NCBI RefSeq assembly: GCF_032391395.1
Contig: NZ_CP135916.1
Span: 2,635,001-2,699,000 of the forward strand
DNA length: 64,000 bases
DNA from: Sphingomonas sp. Y38-1Y
Lineage (GTDB): Bacteria > Pseudomonadota > Alphaproteobacteria > Sphingomonadales > Sphingomonadaceae
Reading direction: 5' to 3'
Positions 48,205 to 58,031 of the stretch are shown here, piece after piece (position 1 is the stretch's first letter; each line of letters starts with the position of its first letter). Position numbers and translations under genes: made by a program. A model generated the notes under the pieces. That model was given only the letters and a program-made list of their open reading frames with translations, searched no databases and had not been told where the DNA came from.

Positions 48205-48926
48205 CGATCTTCCCCGCGATCGACCTCAAGCAGGGGCAGGTCGTGCGGCTGGCCGAGGGCGATATGGACCGCGCCACCGTTTATGGCGACGATCCCGCGG
48301 CGCAGGCGCGGCTGTTCGCCGAGGCGGGCGCCGATCACCTCCACGTCGTCGATCTTGATGGCGCGTTCGCGGGCGCGTCGGTCAATGGCGAGGCGGTGCG
48401 GGCCGCGGTCGCCGCCTTTCCCGGCCGGGTTCAGGTGGGTGGCGGCATTCGCGACATCGCGGCGGTCGAGGGATGGCTGGCGCTCGGCGTCGCGCGCGTC
48501 GTCATCGGCACGGCGGCGCTCAACGATCCCGACTTCGTCAAGGCGGCGGCGCGCGCGCACCCCGGCGCGATCGTCGTCGCAGTCGATGCGCGCGGCGGCA
48601 TGGTGGCGACGCATGGTTGGGCCGACGTTTCCGACGTCACGGTCGAGGATCTCGCGCGCCGGTTCGAGGATGCGGGCGTCGCCGCGCTTCTCTTCACCGA
48701 CGTCGGCCGTGACGGGCTGCTCAAGGGCTGTAATGTCGAGGCGACGGTCGCGCTTGCCCGCGCGGTGTCGATCCCGGTCATCGCCTCGGGCGGGGTCGCG
48801 GGGATCGAGGACATCCACGCGCTCAAGCCGCATGTCGGCGATGGCGTCACCGGCGTCATCACCGGGCGCGCATTGTATGACGGTCGCCTCGATCTGGCCG
48901 AAGCGATCCGGGTCGCCGCCGCATGA
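48192..48926 (+). CDS. hisA: ProFAR isomerase
   Basis: 244-residue TIM-barrel isomerase of histidine synthesis. [14 protein letters not shown] begins the protein (general-base Asp in AIDL) and [12 protein letters not shown] carries the second catalytic Asp. The start at 48192 is inside hisH and the stop overlaps hisF by ATGA. Confidence 0.97.
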   Translation: MAALTIFPAIDLKQGQVVRLAEGDMDRATVYGDDPAAQARLFAEAGADHLHVVDLDGAFAGASVNGEAVRAAVAAFPGRVQVGGGIRDIAAVEGWLALGVARVVIGTAALNDPDFVKAAARAHPGAIVVAVDARGGMVATHGWADVSDVTVEDLARRFEDAGVAALLFTDVGRDGLLKGCNVEATVALARAVSIPVIASGGVAGIEDIHALKPHVGDGVTGVITGRALYDGRLDLAEAIRVAAA

Positions 48927-49690
48927 GCGTGCGCGCGCGCGTCATTCCCTGCCTCGACGTCGCGGAAGGGCGCGTGGTGAAGGGCGTCAACTTCGTCGAT
49001 TTGATCGATGCGGGCGATCCGGTCGAACAGGCGCGCGCATACGATGCGGCGGGCGCGGACGAGCTCTGCTTCCTGGACATCACCGCCAGCCATGAGGCGC
49101 GCGGCACGATCCTCGACGTCGTGCGGCGCACCGCCGAGGTGTGCTTCATGCCGCTGACCGTCGGCGGCGGGGTGCGGTCGGCGCAGGACGCGCGTGCGCT
49201 GCTGCTGGCGGGCGCCGACAAGGTGGCGGTCAATTCGGCGGCGGTCGCACGGCCCGAAGTGGTCGCCGACATCGCCGAGCGCTTCGGCAGCCAGTGCGTC
49301 GTCGCGTCGGTCGATGCGCGGCGGGTCGAGGATCGCTGGGAGGTGTTCACCCACGGCGGCCGCCGCGCGACCGGCATCGACGCGGTCGAGCATGCGCTGC
49401 GGCTGGTCCAGCTCGGTGCGGGCGAACTGCTCGTCACGTCAATGGACCGCGACGGGACCAAGAGCGGCTACGACCTCGACCTCATCCGCACGATCGCCGA
49501 CCAGGTGCCGGTGCCCGTCGTGGCGAGCGGCGGCGTCGGGGGGCTGGACGATCTGGTCGCGGGCGTGCGCGACGGTCATGCCAGCGCCGTGCTCGCCGCC
49601 TCGATCTTCCACTTTGGCGAGGCGAGCATCGCCGACGCGCACCGCGCGCTGGCCGAGGCAGGCATCGCCGTCCGTTCGCCTGTCGGCTGA
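48923..49690 (+). CDS. hisF: imidazole glycerol phosphate synthase cyclase subunit
   Basis: 255-residue TIM-barrel cyclase. [16 protein letters not shown] contains the catalytic Asp11-equivalent, and [13 protein letters not shown] has the second. It pairs with HisH. The start overlaps the hisA stop (ATGA). Confidence 0.98.
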   Translation: MSVRARVIPCLDVAEGRVVKGVNFVDLIDAGDPVEQARAYDAAGADELCFLDITASHEARGTILDVVRRTAEVCFMPLTVGGGVRSAQDARALLLAGADKVAVNSAAVARPEVVADIAERFGSQCVVASVDARRVEDRWEVFTHGGRRATGIDAVEHALRLVQLGAGELLVTSMDRDGTKSGYDLDLIRTIADQVPVPVVASGGVGGLDDLVAGVRDGHASAVLAASIFHFGEASIADAHRALAEAGIAVRSPVG

Positions 49691-49799
49691 GCTTACAATC
49701 GCGAACAGGCCGTTGCGCTAAGTTCCTGCGATTGCGGCGATCGCCCATCCGGCATGACGATTGCTTAACGGCATCTTCGTCAACTCTGGGGGATTGTCC

Positions 49800-50009
49800 A
49801 TGAAGCTCCGTCATCTCGCCATCGCCGCCGCGATGGGCCTCTCGTCTGCCGCCGCCATCGCTTACGACAAGCCGCCGACGGCGCCGCCGTCGTCCTCGTC
49901 GGGCGGCAGCGGCGGCAGCCAGCCGACGCCCGTGCCGGCGCCCGCCGCGCTCGGCCTGTTCGGCCTGGGCGTCGCCGGTCTCGCCATCGCGCGTCGTCGT
50001 CGCCGCTGA
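49800..50009 (+). CDS. small PEP-CTERM-like secreted protein
   Basis: 69 residues. Signal peptide MKLRHLAIAAAMGLSSAAAIA, a short Ser/Gly/Pro-rich middle, and a C-terminal sorting-type tail: VPAPAALGLFGLGVAGLAIA followed by five arginines. This is a PEP-CTERM-like signal with PAP instead of PEP, recognised in Gram-negatives by exosortase-type machinery. It is placed between hisF and hisE on the same strand. It is 109 nt after hisF and a strong hairpin follows. Confidence 0.8.
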   Translation: MKLRHLAIAAAMGLSSAAAIAYDKPPTAPPSSSSGGSGGSQPTPVPAPAALGLFGLGVAGLAIARRRRR

Positions 50010-50015
50010 CCGCTT

Positions 50016-50051
50016 CGCCCGCGCCGCCGGCCTCGTCCGGCGGCGCGGGCG
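50016..50051 (+). terminator. GC-rich hairpin between the PEP-CTERM-like gene and hisE
   Basis: A perfect 15-bp stem (CGCCCGCGCCGCCGG with CCGGCGGCGCGGGCG) with a 6-nt loop. It has no T tract afterwards (GTTGACAACC), so it may be a weak terminator or RNA-end protector rather than a full stop. Confidence 0.6.
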
Positions 50052-50088
50052 TTGACAACCGACCCCGCGCGCGCCCAGCGAGGGCGCC

Positions 50089-50925
50089 ATGACCGACACC
50101 GACACGCTCGACGCGCTCGAAGCCGTCATCCGCAGCCGCCGCGGCGGCGATGCCAAGGCGAGCTACGTCGCCGCCCTGTTCGAGAAGGGCCGTCCCAAGA
50201 TCGCGCAGAAGGTCGGCGAGGAAGCGGTCGAGGCCGCGATCGCCGCGGTTCAGGGCGACCGCAACGCGCTGAAGGGCGAGGCGGCCGACCTCATCTTCCA
50301 CCTCATTGTCCTGCTCGTCGATGCGGGCCTTCGCCTGGACGACGTCCGTGCCGAGCTCGCGCGGCGCGAGGGGCTTTCGGGCCTCGCCGAAAGGCCGCAC
50401 GCACTGCGCCCCCGCCCGAGCCGGTACCCGCTCCGCCCCCCGCCGCCGCCGCCGGTCGCCGACACCAAGCCCGCCGGTCCCGCACCGCTGAAGCCCGACG
50501 AGGCGAACCCGGCCGCCCGCGCCCGCTGCCCCCCGCCACCGGAGCCTTCTGACATGCCGATCGACGCGACACAGCCCTATGACGACGGCAACATCTTCGC
50601 CCGGATCCTGCGCGGCGAGATCCCGGCGAACCGCGTGTACGAGGACGAGCACGCCCTTGCGTTCCACGACATCGCCCCCCAGGCGCCGGTGCATGTCCTC
50701 GTCATTCCCAAGGGGCCCTATGTCAGCTGGGACGATTTCAGCGCGCGGGCGAGCGATGCGGAGATCGCCGGCTTCATCCGCGCCATCGGCCATGTCGCGC
50801 GCGAGCACGTGGGGCGGGGCTATCGCCTGCTCGCCAACACCGGCGGCGATGCCGGACAGGAAGTGCCGCACCTACACATGCACGTCTTCGCGGGCGGGCC
50901 GCTCGGGCCAATGATCGCGCGTTAG
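50089..50925 (+). CDS. hisE: phosphoribosyl-ATP pyrophosphatase fused to HIT-family hydrolase
   Basis: One open frame of 278 codons. Residues 1-100 are HisE, the all-alpha NTP-pyrophosphohydrolase of histidine synthesis (KVGEEAVEAAIAA, GEAADLIFHLIVLLVDAG). Residues 101-155 are a Pro-rich linker. Residues 156-278 are a HIT-family nucleotide hydrolase with HLHMHVF (His261, His263, His265). The HIT part has its own ATG at 50554 with GGAG in front, so it may also be made separately. A frame ending at TGA 50550-50552 just before that ATG hints that the genes may once have been, or may still be, separate. Confidence 0.8.
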   Translation: MTDTDTLDALEAVIRSRRGGDAKASYVAALFEKGRPKIAQKVGEEAVEAAIAAVQGDRNALKGEAADLIFHLIVLLVDAGLRLDDVRAELARREGLSGLAERPHALRPRPSRYPLRPPPPPPVADTKPAGPAPLKPDEANPAARARCPPPPEPSDMPIDATQPYDDGNIFARILRGEIPANRVYEDEHALAFHDIAPQAPVHVLVIPKGPYVSWDDFSARASDAEIAGFIRAIGHVAREHVGRGYRLLANTGGDAGQEVPHLHMHVFAGGPLGPMIAR

Positions 50926-51083
50926 GCAGCGAACAACGAGTTCACGCCGCGCGGCAAACGACCGCCGCGCCCGTACCCCAACGGACAAGCGCACTTTTGG
51001 CGGTTGCAAGCGGAACTTTTGCCATTAGGCTCGCGCCTTTCAGATCGCGGCCGGGAACAGGCCGCACCCTAGGGGACCCCTGT

Positions 51084-52628
51084 ATGCTATTCGGGCGCGT
51101 GAAGCCTCTCGACGCCATTCTGGCGACCGCCGAAAAGAAATCACTGACACGGTCGCTCGGCGCCTTCCAATTGACGATGCTGGGCGTCGGCGCGGTCATC
51201 GGCACCGGCATCTTCGTGCTGACGGCGGAAGCGGCGCAGAAGGCCGGGCCGGGCATGATGATCTCCTTCGTCATCGCTGGCCTGGTCTGCGCGGTCGCCG
51301 CGCTCTGCTACGCCGAGATGGCGGCGATGGTCCCCGTTTCGGGCTCCGCCTATACCTATAGCTATGCGGTGATGGGCGAGCTGATCGCCTGGATGGTCGG
51401 CTGGGCGCTGATCCTCGAATATGCGGTCGCCGCGGGCGCCGTGTCGGTCGGATGGTCCGGCTACATGATCGGCTATATCGAACACAGTTTCGGGATCGAC
51501 ATCCCGAACACGCTGGTGCTCGGGCCGCTCGACGGCGGCGTCATCAACCTGCCGGCGATGGTGATCGCGGGGCTGGTCACCTGGCTCCTGGTGATCGGAA
51601 CCAAGGAGTCGGCGACGATCAACGCCATCCTGGTCGGCATCAAGGTCATCGCGCTGACCCTGTTCATCATCCTCGCCATTCCGGTCATGCGGATGGAACA
51701 GTTCGAGCCCTTCTCGCCGCTAGGCTTCGGCGGCATTTCGGCCGCCGCCGCATCGATCTTCTTCGCCTATGTCGGATTCGACGCGGTCTCGACCGCGGCG
51801 GAGGAAACCAAGAATCCGCAGCGCAACATGCCGATCGGCCTGATCGGCAGCCTGGGCTTCTGCACCATCTTTTACATCCTCGTCTCCGCAGGCGTCATCG
51901 GCGCGCCGGGCATCAGCGCGCAGCCGGTGATGAGCGCGCTCGGCGGCATCCTCGAGCCCGGCAGCCCGGGCCTCGCCCAAGAGTGCGCCGCGCGCGCGGC
52001 GGAGGGCGCGAAGGACGTGGTCTGTTCGAAGGAAGCGCTGGCGTTCGTGCTGCGCGAGATCGGCTGGCCGCAGATCGGCAACCTGATCGGCCTGGCGGCG
52101 ATCCTCGCCCTCCCCTCGGTCATCCTGATGATGATGTTCGGCCAGACCCGCATCTTCTTTACGATGAGCCGCGACGGCCTGCTGCCGGCGATGTTCAGCC
52201 GCATCCACCCCAAGTTCCACACGCCGCACGTCATCACCATCATCACCGGCATCGCGGTGTCGCTGTTCGCGGCGTTCTTCCCTGTCGGCGCGCTCGCCAA
52301 CATCTCGAACTCGGGCACGCTGTTCGCCTTTGCGGCGGTGTCGTTCGCGGTGCTGGTGCTCCGCCGCACCGATCCGTCGCGCAAGCGGCCGTTCCGCACC
52401 CCAGCGGTGATGATCGTCGCGCCGCTGTCGATCCTCGGCTGCATCTATCTGTTCTGGAGCCTGGATGGGCACAGCAAGCTGTTGTTCGCGGTGTGGGCGG
52501 TGATCGGCATCGTCGTGTACTTCGCGTACAGCCGCTCGCGCAGCCATGTCGGTCGCGGCATCATCGACGTGCCGGAGGTCGACAACGACCTCCAGCCGCC
52601 GCCGCCGGGCGCCTACACGCCGCGCTGA
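51084..52628 (+). CDS. APC-family amino acid permease
   Basis: 514 residues, about 12-14 transmembrane segments, of the cationic amino acid transporter-like branch of the APC superfamily. GVGAVIGTGIFVLTA in helix 1 is the substrate-binding signature, and FFAYVGFDAVSTAAEETKNPQR and KFHTPHVI follow. AGGGGA upstream favours ATG at 51084 over an ATG at 50997. Substrate cannot be assigned. Convergent with the TonB receptor. Confidence 0.92.
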   Translation: MLFGRVKPLDAILATAEKKSLTRSLGAFQLTMLGVGAVIGTGIFVLTAEAAQKAGPGMMISFVIAGLVCAVAALCYAEMAAMVPVSGSAYTYSYAVMGELIAWMVGWALILEYAVAAGAVSVGWSGYMIGYIEHSFGIDIPNTLVLGPLDGGVINLPAMVIAGLVTWLLVIGTKESATINAILVGIKVIALTLFIILAIPVMRMEQFEPFSPLGFGGISAAAASIFFAYVGFDAVSTAAEETKNPQRNMPIGLIGSLGFCTIFYILVSAGVIGAPGISAQPVMSALGGILEPGSPGLAQECAARAAEGAKDVVCSKEALAFVLREIGWPQIGNLIGLAAILALPSVILMMMFGQTRIFFTMSRDGLLPAMFSRIHPKFHTPHVITIITGIAVSLFAAFFPVGALANISNSGTLFAFAAVSFAVLVLRRTDPSRKRPFRTPAVMIVAPLSILGCIYLFWSLDGHSKLLFAVWAVIGIVVYFAYSRSRSHVGRGIIDVPEVDNDLQPPPPGAYTPR

Positions 52629-52643
52629 TCGTCCTTCGCGGGC

Positions 52644-52689
52644 AAGGAAAGGGCCCCCGCCGCAAACCCGCGGCGGGGGCCTTTCCTTT
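52644..52689. terminator. bidirectional rho-independent terminator
   Basis: Long stem AAGGAAAGGGCCCCCGCCGC pairing with the right side ending GGCCTTTCCTT, between the convergent permease and TonB-receptor genes. The A/T flanks allow it to work on both strands. Confidence 0.88.
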
Positions 52690-52699
52690 GGTCAGCCGA

Positions 52700-55054
52700 T
52701 CAGAAGCGGGCGGTGATCTGCCCGCCATAGAAGCGCGGTTCCGCGGGAATGAAGGTCGGCGTGCCGAAGCTGCCGCCCGTATTGCCCGCGTCGAGCAGAT
52801 AGTCCTTGTTCGTCGCGTTGCGGATGAACCCGGCCAGCTCGAACCGCTCGTCGGCGAAGCTCACCCCCGCGCGCGCATTGACCAACGTCACCGGCCCCTG
52901 CGACAGTGCGATGTTGTTCGGCACTTCGAAGAAGATGCGGCTGCGATAGGTGACGCTGGGCGTCGCGAACAGGCGCATGCCCCCGCCCAGCGGCGCGTCG
53001 ATCGTGAAGCCGCCCGCGGCCTGCCACTCGGGCTGGAGCCGGAAGCGCGCGCCCGAGAATTGCGGGGCAAAGCTGTTATCCTCGTCGATGCCGCCATCGA
53101 TATAGCCGACATTGCCGAACAGGCTGAACCAGCGGGTCGGCCGCACCGTCAGCTCGGCCTCGACGCCCAAATTGCTGGCGGTGCCCGCGCTCTGCGTGCG
53201 CGCGACGCCGTCGGCGCCGAGCACGCTCACCTGGAAACCGTCATACTTCTGGTAATAGACGCCGACCGAGCCCGAGGCGATGCCGACCGAACCCTTGAGC
53301 CCCGCCTCGTAGTTCCAGACATTCTCCTCGTTGACGAGCTGGAGGCGCGGGCTGACGAGGAAGCTGCCGGGGGCCACCGTCGTCCGCTGTGCGTCGAGCT
53401 GGACCACCGGCGAGCGGCGACCCTTAGACACCGTGCCGAACACGTTGATGGCGTCGGATAGGCGCAGCAGCGCATTGAAGCGCGGCAGCACCGCGGCGAA
53501 GCTCTTCTGCCGCCAGAAGGTCAGGCCCGCGGTGTCGATCTGGCCCGGGACCAGCGAAAAGGCGGTCGGGTTGAGCACCGGCCGCGGCACGCGCGTCGTG
53601 TACCCCGACTTGCGCTGCTCGATCAGCACGCGCGCACCCGCGGTCAGCTCGAGCTGCGGCACCGGGATCCAGGTGGTGTCGGCGAACATCGAGTACGCAT
53701 CGTTCTGGCCGATGTTCTTGAACTCGGAGCTGTACGGGATCTGCGTGACACGGCCGCCGGTCGCGAGCGCCGTCACCCGCGCGGCCTCGACAACGCCGGC
53801 CGCATTGATGCAGCCGAGCGTCGGGACCGGACGGCCCTGCCCCAGCAGGGTCGCGGCGCACTGAAGGAACGTCCCCTCCTCGCTCGAGAAGGGCACGCGC
53901 TGGAAATTGTCCTCGACGAACACGTTCCAGCCGAACTGCGCGCGCCATTGGGGGTCGCTGTAGCTGAAGCGACCCTCGTGGCTCGCCTGCCAGCCGCGCG
54001 CATCCTCGGCGAACTCCAGGAACCAGGCGGCCGAGCCGTCGGCGTCGAACACCTCGTTGCTGTCGAACTTGCGATAGCCGTTTACGGTGGTGAAGTTCCA
54101 GCCGTCGGCAAAGTCCCACGACGCGGTCAGGTTGGCGTCATAGACGTCGCGCGTCAGGCCAAGCTGGTCGTCGCCCAGCACCTCGGCCGATAGCGGCGAG
54201 CCGCCGAGATTGGCCGCGCCGAACGGATTGCCCGGCCCCGCTTCGGTCGGCAGTCGACGCGAGATGAAGGGCGTGCCGCCGTTCCGCTGCCGGTCATAGG
54301 TGCCGATCAGGTCGATCGTGAGATCCTCGGTCGGCGTGAAGCGCAGCGAGGCGCGGACGCCCAGCTGATCCTGCGCGTAGAGCTCCTTTTCCTGGCGCGG
54401 CGACAGGTTCTCGACATAGCCGCCGCGGCGCTTCCATTCGAACGCGACTCGGCCCGCGACCTTATCGCTGCCGGCGTTGATGAAGCCGGAGACGAGCGCC
54501 TGGTCGAAATTACCGTAGCCGCCGGTGATCGCGCCGGAGAACCCTTCGCGCGGGCGCGTCGAAGTCAGGCTGATCGCGCCGATCGCGCTGGCGGTGCCGA
54601 ACAGCGTCGCCTGCGGCCCCTTGATGACCTCGACCCGTTCGAGGTCGTAGATCGCCTGATAGCTGCCGCGCGAGCGCGAGATGTCGATGCCGTTGTAATA
54701 GAGCGTGACGCGCGGCCCCTGCTGCGCCGACCCCGAATCAGAGGTGATGCCGCGGATGACGATGCCGGGATTGTTGGCGCTCTGCTCCTGGATGTTGAGG
54801 CCGGGGATGTAGTTGGATAGCTCGTCCAGGTCGCCGACGCCGAGTTCGCGGATGCGCTCGCCGGAGACGGCCGAGATCGTGATCGGCACGTCCACCGCGC
54901 GCTGCTCGATCTTCTGCGCGGTGACGAGGATGTCGTTCGAGGCGTCGGCGCGGCTGTCCGGCGCGGCATCCGCATCCTGAACCGACGACTGGGCGAGCGC
55001 CGAGCTCGCGACCGAGGCGAGCAGCATCGCGGCTGCCGAAAGGCGCAATTTCAT
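52700..55054 (-). CDS. TonB-dependent outer-membrane receptor
   Basis: 784 residues: signal peptide MKLRLSAAAMLLASVASSALAQ, TonB box-like DILVTAQK at about residues 41-48, a plug domain (NNPGIVIRGITSDSG, VEVIKGPQATLFG), a 22-strand barrel and a terminal aromatic residue (ITARF). It is related to receptors of the Sphingomonas TonB family, and the ligand is unknown. ATG at 55054 is used; the open frame extends to 55105. No transport partner is next to it. Confidence 0.92.
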   Translation of the reverse strand: MKLRLSAAAMLLASVASSALAQSSVQDADAAPDSRADASNDILVTAQKIEQRAVDVPITISAVSGERIRELGVGDLDELSNYIPGLNIQEQSANNPGIVIRGITSDSGSAQQGPRVTLYYNGIDISRSRGSYQAIYDLERVEVIKGPQATLFGTASAIGAISLTSTRPREGFSGAITGGYGNFDQALVSGFINAGSDKVAGRVAFEWKRRGGYVENLSPRQEKELYAQDQLGVRASLRFTPTEDLTIDLIGTYDRQRNGGTPFISRRLPTEAGPGNPFGAANLGGSPLSAEVLGDDQLGLTRDVYDANLTASWDFADGWNFTTVNGYRKFDSNEVFDADGSAAWFLEFAEDARGWQASHEGRFSYSDPQWRAQFGWNVFVEDNFQRVPFSSEEGTFLQCAATLLGQGRPVPTLGCINAAGVVEAARVTALATGGRVTQIPYSSEFKNIGQNDAYSMFADTTWIPVPQLELTAGARVLIEQRKSGYTTRVPRPVLNPTAFSLVPGQIDTAGLTFWRQKSFAAVLPRFNALLRLSDAINVFGTVSKGRRSPVVQLDAQRTTVAPGSFLVSPRLQLVNEENVWNYEAGLKGSVGIASGSVGVYYQKYDGFQVSVLGADGVARTQSAGTASNLGVEAELTVRPTRWFSLFGNVGYIDGGIDEDNSFAPQFSGARFRLQPEWQAAGGFTIDAPLGGGMRLFATPSVTYRSRIFFEVPNNIALSQGPVTLVNARAGVSFADERFELAGFIRNATNKDYLLDAGNTGGSFGTPTFIPAEPRFYGGQITARF

Positions 55055-55183
55055 TGGAGACCCCCTGGTTGAACTGTTGTCGGGGGCGCGTTGCGCGCGC
55101 GGCATGAAGCCCGCGCTGCATTATAATGACGTGGGCGTGACGGGTTGGCGGAGGCGTGACTCGGGACTGTCACATCCCCCTTC

Positions 55184-55266
55184 GCGGTTCGCGCTGAGCC
55201 TGTCGAAGCACGTGTTCCAAAGCGCTTCGCCTGCGGCACGTCCTTCGACAAGCTCAGGACGAACGA
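55184..55266. repeat. TTCGCGCTGAGCCTGTCGAAG-type palindrome
   Basis: Arms at about 55184-55208 (CGGTTCGCGCTGAGCCTG) and 55243-55266 (CTTCGACAAGCTCAGGACGAA), between the TonB receptor start and cysQ. Confidence 0.82.
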
Positions 55267-55272
55267 ATCTTG

Positions 55273-56010
55273 TTAGGCGGCGGTCTCGTCCAACGCCGCC
55301 CTCACCGCCCCCACCAACTCGGGCCGCACGATCTTCAGGTCGGGCAGGTACACATCGGCATTGTTGTACGTCAGCGGCGAACCATCCAGGCGCGAGCAGT
55401 GCAGCCCATGCGCCAGCGCCACCGCGACCGGCGCCATCGAATCCCACTCATATTGGCCGCCCGAGTGAAGGTAGAGGTCCGCCTCACCCGTCACCACCGC
55501 CATCGCCTTGGCGCCGGCCGAGCCCATCGGCACGAGCTCGGCGCCGATCGCCTCCGCCACGCGCAGCGCCTCGGCCGGCGGGCGGCTGCGGCTGACGACC
55601 ATGCGCGGCGGTCGGCCGAGGGGGCCGAGCGGCTGCGGCCTGTCGGACCGCAGCACTCTCCCTGCCCCGGGAAGTGCCACCGCTCCGACGCTCGGCACGC
55701 CGTCGATCGACAGGCCGACATGCACCGCCCAGTCGGCGCGCGCCTCACCGTATTCGCGAGTGCCGTCGACGGGGTCGATGATCCAGACGCGCGACTTGGC
55801 GAGCCGGGTGCCGTCGCACTTCATCTCTTCGGATAGCAGCCCGTCGTCGGGGCGCGCCGCACGGACCGCGTGCACGAGGAACTCGTTGGCGGTACGGTCG
55901 CCCGCCGCGCCCAGCGCCGCGCCCGCGAACACGCCCGATGCCCGGACCTCGAGCAGCAGCCGCCCGGCGACGTCCGCCAGATGCGCGGCGAGTTCGCCGT
56001 CGGTCATCAT
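55273..56010 (-). CDS. cysQ: 3'(2'),5'-bisphosphate nucleotidase CysQ
   Basis: 245 residues; it hydrolyses PAP (3'-phosphoadenosine 5'-phosphate) to AMP during sulfate assimilation. The inositol-phosphatase-fold motifs are LLSEEM and [12 protein letters not shown] (metal-binding Asp residues). It overlaps cysNC by ATGA, tying its function to sulfate activation. Confidence 0.93.
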   Translation of the reverse strand: MMTDGELAAHLADVAGRLLLEVRASGVFAGAALGAAGDRTANEFLVHAVRAARPDDGLLSEEMKCDGTRLAKSRVWIIDPVDGTREYGEARADWAVHVGLSIDGVPSVGAVALPGAGRVLRSDRPQPLGPLGRPPRMVVSRSRPPAEALRVAEAIGAELVPMGSAGAKAMAVVTGEADLYLHSGGQYEWDSMAPVAVALAHGLHCSRLDGSPLTYNNADVYLPDLKIVRPELVGAVRAALDETAA

Positions 56011-57908
56011 GGGATCAGTTTCGCGACGATCAGGTCGGCGGCCTCCTCCGGAGAAAGCACGGTCGTATCGATGCGGATCTCGGGCGCGTCGGGCGCCTCA
56101 TAGGGGCTGTCGATGCCGGTGAAGTTCTTCAGCGCCCCCGATCGCGCCTTGGCATAGAGGCCCTTCACGTCGCGCGCCTCCGCCTCGGCAAGCGGCGTGT
56201 CGATGTGGACCTCGACGAACTCGCCCGGCGCCATCATCGCGCGCACCATGTCGCGCTCGGCGCTGAAGGGCGAGATGAAGGCGGTGATGACGATCAACCC
56301 GGCATCGGTCATCAGCTTCGCCACCTCGCCGACGCGGCGAATATTCTCCACGCGATCGGCGTCGGTGAAGCCAAGATCCTTGTTGAGCCCGTGCCGCACA
56401 TTGTCGCCATCGAGGAGGAAGGTGTGGCGGTTCATCCGCGCCAGCTTCTTCTCGACGAGGTTGGCGATCGTCGACTTGCCCGCGCCGGACAGGCCGGTGA
56501 ACCACAGCACCGCCGGCTGCTGGTTCTTGAGCGCCACGCGGCTCTCGCGCGTCACCTCGGTCGCCTGCCAATGGACGTTCTGCGAGCGGCGGAGCGCGAA
56601 GTTGAGCATCCCCGCGGCAACGGTCGCGTTGGTCAGCTTGTCGATCAGGATGAAGCCGCCCAGCGTCTTCGAGTCCGCATAGGGCTCGAACACGATGCGG
56701 CGGTCGGTCGACACCGTCGCGACGCCGATCGCGTTAAGTTCCAGCGTCTTGGCAGCAAGGTGCTCCAAGGTATTGACGTTGACCTGGAATTTCGGCGCCT
56801 GCACCGTCGCGCTAACGGTCTGCGTGCCGAGCTTCAGCCAATAGGCGCGGCCGGGCAGCAGTTCCTCGTCGGCCATCCAGACGATCGTCGCCTCGAACTG
56901 GTCGGCGGTTTCCGGCGGCGCCTCGGCGGCGGCGATGACGTCGCCGCGCGAACAGTCGATCTCGTCGGCAAGCGTCAGCGTCACCGACTGGCCAGCGACC
57001 GCGACGTCGAGATCGCCGTCCAGCGTCACGATCCGCGCGATGGTCGACGTGCGACCCGAGGGCAGCACGCGAACCTTGTCGCCCGGCCGCACGGTGCCGC
57101 CGGCGATCAGCCCGGCAAAGCCGCGAAAGTCGAGGTCGGGGCGATTGACCCACTGCACCGGCATGCGGAACGGCCGCGCGGCATCGCGCTCACCGTCGAT
57201 CTCGACGGTTTCCAGATGCTCGATCAGGCTGGGGCCGGTGTACCAGGGCGTGTTGTCGCTGGCGCCCGCGACATTGTCGCCTCTAAAGCCCGAAATCGGT
57301 ATCGCGGTGAACGCGTCGATGCCGATCTGAGCGGCAAATGCGCCGTAATCCGCGACGATCGCGTCAAAGGTTGCCTGGTCATAACCGACCAGGTCCATCT
57401 TGTTCACCGCCAGCACGACATGGCGTATACCGACGAGCTGCGCTAGAAAACTGTGCCGCCGCGTCTGCGTCAGCACGCCCTTGCGCGCGTCGATCAGGAT
57501 GACGGCGAGGTCGGCGGTCGACGCGCCCGTCACCATGTTGCGCGTGTATTGCTCATGTCCCGGCGTATCGGCGACGATGAACTTGCGCCGCTCGGTCGAG
57601 AAGAAGCGATAGGCGACGTCGATGGTAATGCCCTGCTCGCGCTCGGCAGCAAGCCCGTCGACGAGGAGCGCGAAGTCGATCTCCGTCCCCTGCGTGCCGA
57701 CCCGTTTCGAATCCGCTTCGAGCGCGGCGAGCTGATCCTCGAAGATCGTGCGAGAATCGTAAAGCAAGCGCCCGATCAGCGTGGATTTTCCATCATCGAC
57801 GCTGCCACAGGTGATGAAGCGCAGCAGCGACTTCGACTGGTGCTGGGCGAGATACGCCTCGATATCCTCGGCGATCAGCGCGTCGGGGGTGTAGATGTGA
57901 GATGTCAT
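56007..57908 (-). CDS. cysN: bifunctional sulfate adenylyltransferase subunit 1/adenylylsulfate kinase
   Basis: 633-residue CysN-CysC fusion. The GTPase half has GSVDDGKST (residues 35-43), DTPGHEQY and NKMD; it drives ATP sulfurylase with CysD. The C-terminal APS kinase has the P-loop GLSGAGKS at 472-479 and makes PAPS. Upstream is cysD, and a palindrome separates them. The start begins [20 protein letters not shown]. Confidence 0.96.
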   Translation of the reverse strand: MTSHIYTPDALIAEDIEAYLAQHQSKSLLRFITCGSVDDGKSTLIGRLLYDSRTIFEDQLAALEADSKRVGTQGTEIDFALLVDGLAAEREQGITIDVAYRFFSTERRKFIVADTPGHEQYTRNMVTGASTADLAVILIDARKGVLTQTRRHSFLAQLVGIRHVVLAVNKMDLVGYDQATFDAIVADYGAFAAQIGIDAFTAIPISGFRGDNVAGASDNTPWYTGPSLIEHLETVEIDGERDAARPFRMPVQWVNRPDLDFRGFAGLIAGGTVRPGDKVRVLPSGRTSTIARIVTLDGDLDVAVAGQSVTLTLADEIDCSRGDVIAAAEAPPETADQFEATIVWMADEELLPGRAYWLKLGTQTVSATVQAPKFQVNVNTLEHLAAKTLELNAIGVATVSTDRRIVFEPYADSKTLGGFILIDKLTNATVAAGMLNFALRRSQNVHWQATEVTRESRVALKNQQPAVLWFTGLSGAGKSTIANLVEKKLARMNRHTFLLDGDNVRHGLNKDLGFTDADRVENIRRVGEVAKLMTDAGLIVITAFISPFSAERDMVRAMMAPGEFVEVHIDTPLAEAEARDVKGLYAKARSGALKNFTGIDSPYEAPDAPEIRIDTTVLSPEEAADLIVAKLIP

Positions 57909-57918
57909 GAGGTTATCC

Positions 57919-58000
57919 CGTCACCCCAGCGAAGGCTGGGGTCGGTGGCCGTTCTGGTCGCGTTTGCGGCACGAGACCCCGGCCTGCGCCGGGGTTGACG
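57919..58000. repeat. GTCACCCCAG/ACCCCGG palindrome between cysD and cysNC
   Basis: Two hairpins: ACCCCAGCGAAGGCTGGGGT at 57922-57942 and ACCCCGGCCTGCGCCGGGGT at 57976-57996. The pair makes a larger inverted repeat of the CCCCGG family inside the cys operon. Confidence 0.85.
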
Positions 58001-58031
58001 CTTCGGAAACGCTTTGCATTTCCGTGGCGCA

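Noticed and set aside
50052..50552. Separate gene in the alternative frame over the hisE linker
   Set aside because: Most of it is a shadow of hisE. Only its final part is relevant, as a clue to a possible frameshift (see the hisE-HIT finding).
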